A DNA stretch of 64,000 nucleotides from Legionella rubrilucens (lineage in GTDB: Bacteria; Pseudomonadota; Gammaproteobacteria; Legionellales; Legionellaceae), in contig NZ_LNYT01000022.1 in assembly GCF_001468125.1 (NCBI RefSeq), forward strand, positions 516,698 through 580,697, read 5' to 3'. The notes beneath the pieces are model-generated. The model saw only the letters and a list, made by a program, of their open reading frames with translations. It was not told the DNA's origin and searched no databases. Position numbers and translations under genes: made by a program. Shown here piece by piece: positions 29,249-37,380 of this stretch (its first letter is position 1; every line of letters starts with the position of its first letter).

Positions 29249-30430
29249 ATGACTGAAGAAATCACCACGCGCTCATGGGGAAGCCGTCTTAAAGACGCAC
29301 TGGTTGGTATTTTAATTGGTTTTGTGCTGATTGCGGCAGCCATTGCACTGTCTTTCTGGAATGAAAGGCATAGCCTGCACACAGCCCAGTCGCTTGAGCA
29401 GGCGCAAAAGGTACTGGTTTCAGTACCCAATGCTCCCATAGATGAAAAGAATAACATGAAAGTGGTTTATTTAAGCGGTGAGGCGACGACGAAAGACAAG
29501 CTGACGGATTCGGTTCTGGGCATAACGGTAACGGCGATAGGCCTCAACCGCCAGGTGGAGATGTACCAATGGCAGGAAAAAACAGAAACCCGTACCGAGT
29601 CGCAGATGGGCGGTTCGGAGCGAACGATCAAGACCTACACCTATAATAAGACCTGGTCAGACAGCGTCATTGACAGCAGCCGCTTTAAAGAGCCGCAGGG
29701 GCATCAAAACCCCTCTTCCATGCCCATTCCATCGCAGCAACAATACGCCGGCGATGTTAAGGTGGGGGATTTTTCCTTGCCGGAATCGTTGATTACCAAA
29801 ATCGACATCAGCAAGCCCATTGATTTACAACAGGTGAATGTCGATGCCCTGAAAAACCGGTACAACAAACCGGTCTATGTCAACGGTGACCAGCTTTATC
29901 TCGGGCAGGATCCACAAAATCCCCAGCCCGGCGATTTACGCATTAATCTCAATGCGGTTTACCCGCAGTCAGTCAGTATTGTGGCTCAACAAACGGGCAA
30001 CACGCTGCAGGGTTATCTGGCGCCTGCCGGTGAAACCGTGTTGTTGCTGGAAACCGGACAGCAATCCCCTGAGCAGATGTTTAAGCAGGCGCAATCAGAA
30101 AATACTCTGCTGGCCTGGCTTCTTCGCGGTGTTACACTGCTCATGTTGATTGGCGGTTTTTCGCTGATTTTAAATCCGCTGGTGGTTTTAGCGGATGTGT
30201 TGCCCTTTTTGGGCACATTGGTTGGTTTTGGTACGGGTTTTGTGGCCTTTCTGCTCGGACTTTCAGTGTGGATTCTCGTCACCGCCATCGCCTGGTTTGC
30301 GACACGGCCCTGGCTGTCGGTGGGTTTGATTGCCTTGCTTGTGGTTGGTGGTTTCCTACTCATTAAAGCAAGGGCCAAAAAAGCGGCCATCGTGTCTGCA
30401 CCCTCTCCCGAAGGGTCGCAGGCGCCATAA
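29249..30430 (+). CDS. TMEM43-family membrane protein
   Basis: 393 residues matching the TMEM43/LUMA family known mainly from eukaryotes: an N-terminal membrane segment (about 18-36) followed by SFWNERH, a large soluble domain, and three or four membrane segments at the C-terminus (about 288-375). The bacterial function is unknown. The gene begins 27 bases after the cytochrome gene and is followed 13 bases later by a DUF3592 gene, so the three may be one unit. Confidence 0.82.
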   Translation: MTEEITTRSWGSRLKDALVGILIGFVLIAAAIALSFWNERHSLHTAQSLEQAQKVLVSVPNAPIDEKNNMKVVYLSGEATTKDKLTDSVLGITVTAIGLNRQVEMYQWQEKTETRTESQMGGSERTIKTYTYNKTWSDSVIDSSRFKEPQGHQNPSSMPIPSQQQYAGDVKVGDFSLPESLITKIDISKPIDLQQVNVDALKNRYNKPVYVNGDQLYLGQDPQNPQPGDLRINLNAVYPQSVSIVAQQTGNTLQGYLAPAGETVLLLETGQQSPEQMFKQAQSENTLLAWLLRGVTLLMLIGGFSLILNPLVVLADVLPFLGTLVGFGTGFVAFLLGLSVWILVTAIAWFATRPWLSVGLIALLVVGGFLLIKARAKKAAIVSAPSPEGSQAP

Positions 30431-30443
30431 ATTAAGGAAAACA

Positions 30444-30905
30444 ATGGGTGTGTTGGGACATGCGGTTCTTGATCTGATCTGGTTGCTTTTCCTGCTGGGT
30501 ATGCTCTTTTATTTCTGGCAGGAAAGACGTCATCTGAAGAAGAGCCTTCAATGGCCGCAAACCATCGGTCAGATTACTCAGTTTAACTGGACGAAAGAAG
30601 GCCATCAGCTGTGGCCGAAAATCACCTATGCCTATTGGGTAAACGAGCGGGAATACATTGGGGAATCCCTGCTGTTGAAAAGCGCACACACCACCTTTTC
30701 CAGTGTACATGCCCGCAAAGTCGCCTATCGGGCAGCCATGGCTTTCGAGCGTAATGAAACCGTCGAGGTTTATTACAATCCTGAGGCTCCCGAGCAGGCT
30801 GTTCTTGACATCGAAATGCCGAAGAAACTGAATGTTATCATTCTGCTGCTGTTGTTTTTTATTGCACTCCATTTGACGATTGTGGGCTATCGCTGGCTGA
30901 GTTAA
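30444..30905 (+). CDS. DUF3592-domain membrane protein
   Basis: 153 residues from ATG 30444, preceded by AAGGAAA. Two membrane segments frame a soluble domain: the first at about 9-26, then the DUF3592 core (TIGQITQFNWTKEG, ITYAYWVNEREYIGES, VEVYYNPEAPEQAVL), and the second at about 127-147. Function unknown. Its 3' end overlaps the convergent IcmL-like gene by 47 bases. Confidence 0.78.
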   Translation: MGVLGHAVLDLIWLLFLLGMLFYFWQERRHLKKSLQWPQTIGQITQFNWTKEGHQLWPKITYAYWVNEREYIGESLLLKSAHTTFSSVHARKVAYRAAMAFERNETVEVYYNPEAPEQAVLDIEMPKKLNVIILLLLFFIALHLTIVGYRWLS

Positions 30906-31401
30906 CCTCCTCTTCCATGTCGCACCGGCAGGCTGGCTTTTTAATTTTAGCCTGCAGGGTATTGATGGCTAATCCCCTGATCCCCTGCCCTGAGGGGGCC
31001 TGACTGAAGGTGATGCTGACTTCCAGGGTTTGCTTCTGTTGATACTGGGGATTTTTATACACCACCAGCAGCAGCATCACGGCTTGCCATTGCTGATCGC
31101 TGATGGCTTTAACGGTGGGCGGCGCCAAAGCCACTGAAGTGACAAAATAGGCATTTTTCTGCACGGCCTCCGGCAAACCCGAGGCATTGAGCGCGGCACT
31201 GTACTGCGTCCATCCCTGCGCGCTGAAATATTTGGCAATGGCGCGCTGCTGATTCAGGTAATTTTTATAATCATAGGTATAGGTGGCTACAATGGCTTCA
31301 TTGGCCCAGACGGACAATTGCGTCTGATCAGGTATGGCCCCCTGTGACGTCAGCGGCAATAACAATAGTACGAACAGCCAGAACGGGGCAATACGCGGCA
31401 T
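30859..31401 (-). CDS. IcmL/DotI-like secretion-system paralogue, exported
   Basis: 180 residues: a signal peptide or N-terminal anchor (about 1-21), then a domain with the IcmL/DotI pattern (LSVWANEAIVATYTYDY, NYLNQQRAIAKYFSAQGW, SAALNASGLPEAV). DotI/IcmL is a part of the type IVB secretion inner-membrane complex. Legionella genomes have several free-standing IcmL-like genes of unknown role, and this is likely one of them, because no other dot/icm gene is near. Cysteines (CRC) occur near the C-terminus. Confidence 0.72.
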   Translation of the reverse strand: MPRIAPFWLFVLLLLPLTSQGAIPDQTQLSVWANEAIVATYTYDYKNYLNQQRAIAKYFSAQGWTQYSAALNASGLPEAVQKNAYFVTSVALAPPTVKAISDQQWQAVMLLLVVYKNPQYQQKQTLEVSITFSQAPSGQGIRGLAINTLQAKIKKPACRCDMEEEVNSASDSPQSSNGVQ

Positions 31402-31715
31402 GATTTATCCTTAACATGAAGAATTTCATATGACTAACGAGGAGTATAGACAGGTTTTAAAAGCAAAAAAACCCCGGTAAAAATACCGGGGAAGTTATTG
31501 CGCTCAGAGAGCGCATTCCCGCAAAAGAGGGCAATGCGGGAATGAGCATTCGGGGAAATGCTCACTGGGTTAGACACGGCCTTTCAGCAAAAGTTCCCGA
31601 AAATAAAAAATACTTCTCCTAAATAAGCAGGATGAGAAAGGCTTTGATCTACCTATTTGTTAAATAAGGAAAATTTATGGTAGATTAAAAATCCTATTAT
31701 CACAGGGAGGAGAGA
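31402..31715. other. Divergent intergenic region with stacked hairpins
   Basis: 314 bases between the IcmL-like gene and the chitinase, no ORF. It contains four closely packed inverted repeats (31472-31569), described separately, and an A/T-rich stretch upstream of the chitinase ribosome-binding site (GGGAGGAG). Confidence 0.6.
31465..31569 (-). ncRNA. Candidate structured RNA ending in a terminator
   Basis: Four hairpins in a row: GAGCAT/ATGCTC; CATTCCCGCA/TGCGGGAATG (10 bp); GCGCTC/GAGCGC; and CCCCGGTA/TACCGGGG (8 bp). The last is followed on the minus strand by TTTTTTT, a textbook terminator. No minus-strand gene lies upstream that would need it, since the chitinase is on the plus strand. 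A small RNA read on the minus strand is therefore plausible; no strong promoter was found. The 5' end is not known. Confidence 0.4.
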
Positions 31716-34064
31716 ATGAAATACTTATTATTGGGTTTGGGAGCGCTGACTACCATTTCAACGGCCACTGCGTATTCTACCCCTCCTCCGACCACCATTC
31801 AGCCCATCGCCTGCATTACCTCTCAATTCACTGCCACAGGCAACGAACATTGGAAATCCATTAACTTAAAATTAACCAACAGTTGCGGGCAGGCGGTTGA
31901 TTTTCAAAACTCAACGGTCACATTTCAGACGACCACCGCGCTCAATACCTCTTTCTGGGGCGATTTCGGGCCTTTGTCTTATCCTGACAACACCTTGAAT
32001 ATCAGCTCCCAGCCGCAACCAGGCGGCAATTACCTGGCTACATTGACCCTGCACTTCCCCACCTTCCCTGGCGCCAAAAGCCAACTCCCCGCCGGCAGCT
32101 CAATTACCATTCAATACGGTGATTTTACCGACAGTCACGTTGAAGGCACGGTGAATGTGTATTCGGGCACAGCGGTGAATACTGGAAGCCTGCAGTTAAC
32201 TAACAGCGCGGCAAAACCGGCGAATGTGGTTGACAATTATGCGCTGGTTCATGTGACCTTAAACGGGCAGCCTGTCAGGGATGTGCAACTTCCCTGGAAC
32301 GGTACGCAATTAATCAGCGGCCTTGCTGCCGGCTCCTATGGACTCTCTGCTGAAACAGTCACCGGCACCGACGGACATGTTTATCAGGGTACGGCTGTTC
32401 CGAGCACGGTCGCCATTACGGCTAACCAGACAGCCAATGCGACAATCAGCTACGCGCTGGTACCGCAGACTGGAAAAATTGCCATCAATCTGCAAGCGCT
32501 GCCGGCTGAATTGACAGGTTATACGGAAAATCCTTCGGTATTACTGACCAATACGCAAACCGGCGCCTCGCAAGCGCAAACCGTGACCTGGGGAAATTCG
32601 GCGACGGTAACGCAATTGAAGAATGGTGCGTCCTACCAGTTTTCAACAGCACCCATTTCGTTCAACAATACCCAGTGCCAGCCTGTCTTTACGCCGGCTT
32701 CTGTCATTGCCAGCGAAACCACTGTTCCAACCACCAGCCTCACCTATCAATGCGTTCAGGTGGTACAGGATTCAGTGACCTTGAATGTCCAGGGGGCGCC
32801 TGCTTCATTAACCACACTGACGATTACGTTTACCCCCAATAACCAATCCGCACCGATTGTGCAGACAGTGGATTTGGTGAACGGCAGTGGCTCTTCGGTG
32901 GTGTCTTTAATTGATGGCGTCATTTACACGGTATCCGGTCAGGCAGTATCCGGTTACACCTTAAGTTTCTCACCCCAGCCTCTGACAGCCACGGCGAATG
33001 CCATTGAAACCGTGACCTTAACGGCTAACCCTGTCAGTAATGGGCGCATCATCGGCTATCTGCCAGGCTGGAAAACGCCGCCGACTGCGCAGGCGCTTGC
33101 CGATGCGGGTTATACCCACATGATGGTGGCTTTCGGAGTGTTCAGCACCAGTAATCCGGGCCAGATTACACCGGCGTTTGATACGGTAACCAAGCCCTAT
33201 ATCCAGTCGCTGCATCAGAAAGGCATCAAGGTCATTCTGTCCTTGGGTGGTGCGTTGACCAGCCTGCCGAATACGACAGTGGATTTCCATCAGGCTTTAA
33301 CGGCGGCCGCGTCACCGGATGCGTTCAAACAAACCTTCATGTCGTCGCTTCGCGGCTTGATGGACGAGTACGGGTTTGACGGCTTTGATATCGACATCGA
33401 GCATGGGTTGAATGGCGGCGGCACGTTTGCCAACCCGCAGGGCGACATCGCCGTCTTAGCCAGCATCATCAATACCATGTACAGCCAGAATCCTAATCTG
33501 CTGATTACCATGGCGCCGCAAACGGCCAATGTCGCGGCAACCAGCGGGTTTGATGGGGTCTGGGGTAATTATGCTTCGCTCATTATGCAGACACATGATG
33601 CCTTAGCCTGGGTTGGTATTCAGCTTTACAATACCGGCTGCATGTTCGGCATTGACATGGTTTGCTACGGTCCCACGCCAACCAGCAATCCCGATTTCAG
33701 TGTCGCGATGGCTACCGATCTGCTGGAAAACTGGCCGGCACAATTACCGAATGGCAGCAACACAGGGTTTCAGCCCTACATCAGCCACCTCAATCCCTCG
33801 CAGGTGGTCATTGGTTATCTGGCCGCCAATGCCAATGGCAGCGGTGACGGCTCGCCGGTTATACCGACAAGCACCATCAAGCGCGCCATTGAGTGCCTGA
33901 AAACCGCAACGGCCGGCAGCAGCAGTTGCGGCTCGTATGTTCCTCCCCGCGCCTATGGCAATATTGGGGGCGTGTTCAACTGGGAAGTGACGTTTGATCA
34001 AAGTAACAATTTCCGGTTTGCCACGGACCTCAGAAATTGCGTCATCAATGGTGTATGTAACTGA
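31716..34064 (+). CDS. Secreted chitinase, GH18 family
   Basis: 782 residues, a signal peptide (about 1-19), an N-terminal carbohydrate-binding-like domain (about 25-155), three beta-sandwich repeats (about 155-440), then a GH18 barrel from about 443 to the end. The catalytic motif D-x-x-D-x-D-x-E reads DGFDIDIE (Asp555 to Glu562), so the enzyme should be active. L. pneumophila secretes the chitinase ChiA through type II secretion; this is similar in kind, and orthology is inferred. It is followed by an LPMO gene, together a chitin-breaking pair. Strong ribosome-binding site. Confidence 0.92.
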   Translation: MKYLLLGLGALTTISTATAYSTPPPTTIQPIACITSQFTATGNEHWKSINLKLTNSCGQAVDFQNSTVTFQTTTALNTSFWGDFGPLSYPDNTLNISSQPQPGGNYLATLTLHFPTFPGAKSQLPAGSSITIQYGDFTDSHVEGTVNVYSGTAVNTGSLQLTNSAAKPANVVDNYALVHVTLNGQPVRDVQLPWNGTQLISGLAAGSYGLSAETVTGTDGHVYQGTAVPSTVAITANQTANATISYALVPQTGKIAINLQALPAELTGYTENPSVLLTNTQTGASQAQTVTWGNSATVTQLKNGASYQFSTAPISFNNTQCQPVFTPASVIASETTVPTTSLTYQCVQVVQDSVTLNVQGAPASLTTLTITFTPNNQSAPIVQTVDLVNGSGSSVVSLIDGVIYTVSGQAVSGYTLSFSPQPLTATANAIETVTLTANPVSNGRIIGYLPGWKTPPTAQALADAGYTHMMVAFGVFSTSNPGQITPAFDTVTKPYIQSLHQKGIKVILSLGGALTSLPNTTVDFHQALTAAASPDAFKQTFMSSLRGLMDEYGFDGFDIDIEHGLNGGGTFANPQGDIAVLASIINTMYSQNPNLLITMAPQTANVAATSGFDGVWGNYASLIMQTHDALAWVGIQLYNTGCMFGIDMVCYGPTPTSNPDFSVAMATDLLENWPAQLPNGSNTGFQPYISHLNPSQVVIGYLAANANGSGDGSPVIPTSTIKRAIECLKTATAGSSSCGSYVPPRAYGNIGGVFNWEVTFDQSNNFRFATDLRNCVINGVCN

Positions 34065-34070
34065 TGTAAG

Positions 34071-34093
34071 CAGGCGCCTCGCTGAGGCGCCTG
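34071..34093 (+). terminator. Hairpin between chitinase and LPMO genes
   Basis: A perfect 10-bp inverted repeat (CAGGCGCCTC, loop GCT, GAGGCGCCTG) seven bases after the chitinase stop, followed by TCTCTTT. It may act as an attenuating terminator or protect the chitinase mRNA 3' end, so that the two genes are expressed at different levels. Confidence 0.55.
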
Positions 34094-34124
34094 TCTCTTT
34101 ACTTAATTCATAACAGGATAAAGA

Positions 34125-35261
34125 ATGAAAAAATTAATAGGAAGTTTTGGTCTTGCAGTGGCCAGTTTTTCACTGTTCGCGCATGGGTCGCTGGAAACGC
34201 CCATTTCCAGAACCTATCAATGCTACAAGGAAGGTCCGGAAAGCCCGAAGTCCGCTGCCTGTAAGGCGGCTGTGCAGGTAGGCGGTACGCAGCCTTTGTA
34301 CAACTGGCATGAGGTGAACCAGGGGGCGGCCAATGATCAGCACCGTGAATTGATCGCCGATGGACAGTTATGTGCTGGCGGCAGGGATTTTTTTAAAGGA
34401 TTTAATTTAGCGCGCAGCGATTGGACCACCTCCGTAGTGCATCCTGACGCCAACGGTCATTTTCAATTCGTTTTCGTAGCGACAGCACCTCATAAGACCA
34501 AGTATTTCAAATTTTACGCCACCAAAGACGGCTATGATTTCAATACGCCGCTGAAATGGTCTGATCTTGAAGCCAGCCCGTTTTGTACGATCACCAGCGT
34601 GACCCTGGCCAATGGCCGCTACCAAATGGATTGTCCTTTGCCTGCCAACATGACAGGAAAACGTATTTTTTACATGATCTGGCAGCGTGAAGACAGTCCT
34701 GAAGCGTTTTATGGATGCAGCGATGTTTTCATTGATGGCGCAGCGCAGGCGCCAACCTGGCATGAACTTGAGAACTTTTATGGCACTGGCGACATTGCGG
34801 TGAATACCAAAGTCACTTTACGGGTTTTTAAACACGAAGTGGAAGTGGAAAGCAACAGCATTACTGTCAATGACAGCAACCACACTGGGACGCAGTGGCC
34901 GTTAGCCTTAGGGACGGTGGTCAATAATTCATCTACCCTGGTGCGTATTGGTCAGCTCGACCCGGAAAGCGGGCAGGTGGTGCTGGCAGCCAATCAGGCC
35001 AATAAAATTTATCTCAGCGATGCCGATACGGGCAGCTACCACGTGATGGTTGATTTTACCGAGCCTTCCACCAGTTCGGATTTGGTCTACCCGGACGGAA
35101 TCAGCACGTACACGGCCGGTACCATTGTTTTAGGCCGTCTTGATCACAAACGCTATCAGTGCAAACCCTGGCCTTATTCCGGCTGGTGCACGCAGTCAGC
35201 CGCCTATTATGAGCCGGGTGTAGGTCTTGCCTGGTCTCAAGCCTGGACCTTACTGGGTTAG
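34125..35261 (+). CDS. Lytic polysaccharide monooxygenase, AA10 family
   Basis: 378 residues. A copper enzyme that cuts crystalline chitin or cellulose by oxidation. The signal peptide ends at FA-HG, which makes His20 the N-terminal residue of the mature protein; with His123 (TAPHKTKYF) it forms the histidine brace. KFYATKDGYD and the aromatic-rich surface follow. Residues from about 215 add a beta-rich domain like a GbpA middle/binding domain. The gene is 60 bases downstream of the chitinase and shares its purpose. A terminator follows. Confidence 0.92.
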   Translation: MKKLIGSFGLAVASFSLFAHGSLETPISRTYQCYKEGPESPKSAACKAAVQVGGTQPLYNWHEVNQGAANDQHRELIADGQLCAGGRDFFKGFNLARSDWTTSVVHPDANGHFQFVFVATAPHKTKYFKFYATKDGYDFNTPLKWSDLEASPFCTITSVTLANGRYQMDCPLPANMTGKRIFYMIWQREDSPEAFYGCSDVFIDGAAQAPTWHELENFYGTGDIAVNTKVTLRVFKHEVEVESNSITVNDSNHTGTQWPLALGTVVNNSSTLVRIGQLDPESGQVVLAANQANKIYLSDADTGSYHVMVDFTEPSTSSDLVYPDGISTYTAGTIVLGRLDHKRYQCKPWPYSGWCTQSAAYYEPGVGLAWSQAWTLLG

Positions 35262-35267
35262 TCCGAC

Positions 35268-35296
35268 AATCCCCGCCCTGGCGGGGATTTTTTTTG
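35268..35296 (+). terminator. Rho-independent terminator of the LPMO gene
   Basis: AATCCCCGCC, CT, GGCGGGGATT and seven further T residues, seven bases past the stop. A textbook terminator. Confidence 0.9.
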
Positions 35297-35632
35297 AAAG
35301 TCCTGCACCCATGCTCAGGGGTTTATGAGATTTTTGGCATTTATGCTATTTTATAGCTTGCAGGATAGGGAGAATCGGTTTTTGTATTCAGCAATTTCAC
35401 CAGGCTGTCTTGTCGTTGAGCATGTCGTTTCATGCCCTGAGACAGCCTCGCAAAATTGCCAGATCATAAATTGACAGTCTCATTCCGATCCGAGGGACAA
35501 TAACAATAGAAGGACGTGACGGTTTGGTTTTTTTAATCCCGACCAAGACCTGTGTATCCGCTAAACAAGCGTCATTTAATTGATTATTAATCTCAGGCAG
35601 TACTGATGAGGTTATCAATCGGGGGAGACTTC
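35297..35632. other. Intergenic region upstream of the ABC permease
   Basis: About 336 bases without a convincing gene. It holds a nested inverted repeat (AGGCTGTCT 35402-35410 with AGACAGCCT 35440-35448, and inside it GCATG/CATGC). A 62-codon minus-strand frame (35430-35618) lacks a recognisable family and is not called. No clear promoter found by eye. Confidence 0.45.
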
Positions 35633-37372
35633 GTGCGCAATAGTCGTTTTTATTTTGCCAATCGCGAAAACGTCAGCCGGTTTTTTAACCGCTGGGATTT
35701 TTTTCTGCTGATTCTCATTTTCTCCGTGATTTATTTTTTAAGCTGGGCCGGTCAGCAGATGGCGAGTCCTTATCAGTTGGGCGATCCCCTGCCTATCTCG
35801 CTTGCACCGCAGAAATTGCCATTTTATGCTTTGCGTACAGTATTGCGCATGTTCATTGCTCTGATTCTATCGATTATCTTTACCTTTATAGTGGGGGCTT
35901 TAGCGGCTAAAAACCGGCGTGCGGAAAAAGTCATTGTTCCTGCGATTGATATTTTGCAGGCGGTGCCGGTATTGAGTTTCTTATCGATTACGGTTACCGG
36001 ATTCATCCGGTTGTTTCCCAACAGCCTTTTAGGACCGGAGTGTGCGTCGATTTTTGTCATTTTTACCGCCCAGGTGTGGAATATGACCTTTGGATTTTAC
36101 CAGTCGCTTAAAACCCTGCCGCATGACTTAAAGGAAGCCGCTGCCATGTTTCAATTGTCCGCCTGGCAGCGTTTCTGGAAAGTGGAAGTTCCCTTTTCCA
36201 TGTCCGGGTTAATATGGAATATGATGATGTCGATGTCGGCAAGCTGGTTTTTCGTGGTTTTGTCTGAAGCGATTGCGGTGGCGCATCAGGATATTCGCTT
36301 GCCAGGCGTCGGTTCTTACATCGCCTTGGCCATTGAACGCCGTGATTTGCATGCCGTAGGCTATGCCATCCTGACCATGGTCATTGTTATTTTTCTTTAT
36401 GACCAGGTGTTATTCAGACCCCTGATTGCCTGGTCGGAAAAATTTAAGATGGAACAATCGCCTGATGAAGAAGAGTATCAGTCCTGGCTGGTTGACTTAA
36501 TCCGCCGCAGCCGCCTGATGAAGCGGGTTGGCCGGGGAATTGCCATCGTCAAAGACAATTTTGTCAATGCCCGCTGGTTTAGCCGGTTAGGCCCGAAAGC
36601 CATTAAAGAAATTGACTACCGACGTCAGAGACACCTGGACTGGATATGGAATACCCTGCTCACCCTGGCCATTGTGGCCGGCGGGTGGTTCCTGCTGCGC
36701 TTTATTCTGGCTAAACTGCATTTAAGCGATGTGGCCCATGTCTTTCTGCTTGGGGCCGCGACCGGTACGCGAGTGATTGTTCTGATTGTTTTCAGTTCCC
36801 TGCTATGGATTCCTGTCGGCGTGTGGATTGGTCTTCGACCGCGCCTTGCTCAGAAAATTCAACCGGTTATCCAGTTTGCTGCCGCGTTCCCTGCCAATTT
36901 GTTCTACCCGTTGTTTGTGATTGCCATCGTTCAATTCCATTTAAACGTTGAGATTTGGGTCACACCTTTGATGATTTTGGGGACACAATGGTATATTTTA
37001 TTTAATGTGATTGCCGGTGCCTCCTCCATCCCGCGCGATTTATACCTGGCTGCGGATAATTTTGGATTAAAAGGATGGCCCTGGTGGAAGCGTCTGGCCT
37101 TGCCCGGTATTTTCCCTTTTTACATTACCGGCGCCATTACCGCAGCAGGCGGCGCCTGGAACGCCAGCATTGTGGCTGAGTGGCTGAGTTGGGGAAATAC
37201 CACCCTGCGTGCCACCGGCCTTGGCGAATACATTCAGGCCAGTACCATTGCCGGGGATTTCCCCCGTATTGCGTTAGGAACCATGATGATGTGTGCTTAT
37301 GTACTGGCGTTTAATCAATTAATCTGGCGACCTCTCTACCGGCTGGCGGAAGAGCGCTTTAATTTCAACTGA
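35633..37372 (+). CDS. NitT/TauT-type ABC importer, fused double permease
   Basis: 579 residues from GTG 35633, which has GGGGGAG six bases upstream; an ATG at 35606 is less likely. Two permease domains in one chain: the first about 75-265 and the second about 360-565, each with the EAA loop (LKEAAAMFQLSAWQRFWKVEVPF and LYLAADNFGLKGWPWWKRLALPG). The family imports nitrate, sulfonates, bicarbonate or similar. No substrate-binding gene is adjacent, so the substrate is open. Followed eight bases later by its ATPase. Confidence 0.87.
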   Translation: MRNSRFYFANRENVSRFFNRWDFFLLILIFSVIYFLSWAGQQMASPYQLGDPLPISLAPQKLPFYALRTVLRMFIALILSIIFTFIVGALAAKNRRAEKVIVPAIDILQAVPVLSFLSITVTGFIRLFPNSLLGPECASIFVIFTAQVWNMTFGFYQSLKTLPHDLKEAAAMFQLSAWQRFWKVEVPFSMSGLIWNMMMSMSASWFFVVLSEAIAVAHQDIRLPGVGSYIALAIERRDLHAVGYAILTMVIVIFLYDQVLFRPLIAWSEKFKMEQSPDEEEYQSWLVDLIRRSRLMKRVGRGIAIVKDNFVNARWFSRLGPKAIKEIDYRRQRHLDWIWNTLLTLAIVAGGWFLLRFILAKLHLSDVAHVFLLGAATGTRVIVLIVFSSLLWIPVGVWIGLRPRLAQKIQPVIQFAAAFPANLFYPLFVIAIVQFHLNVEIWVTPLMILGTQWYILFNVIAGASSIPRDLYLAADNFGLKGWPWWKRLALPGIFPFYITGAITAAGGAWNASIVAEWLSWGNTTLRATGLGEYIQASTIAGDFPRIALGTMMMCAYVLAFNQLIWRPLYRLAEERFNFN

Positions 37373-37380
37373 GGCATCCT

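Noticed and set aside
35430..35618. 62-codon minus-strand ORF in the ABC permease leader
   Set aside because: No recognisable family, and its 5' end crosses the upstream-most permease start. It covers an inverted repeat, which is a better explanation for the conserved-looking segment.
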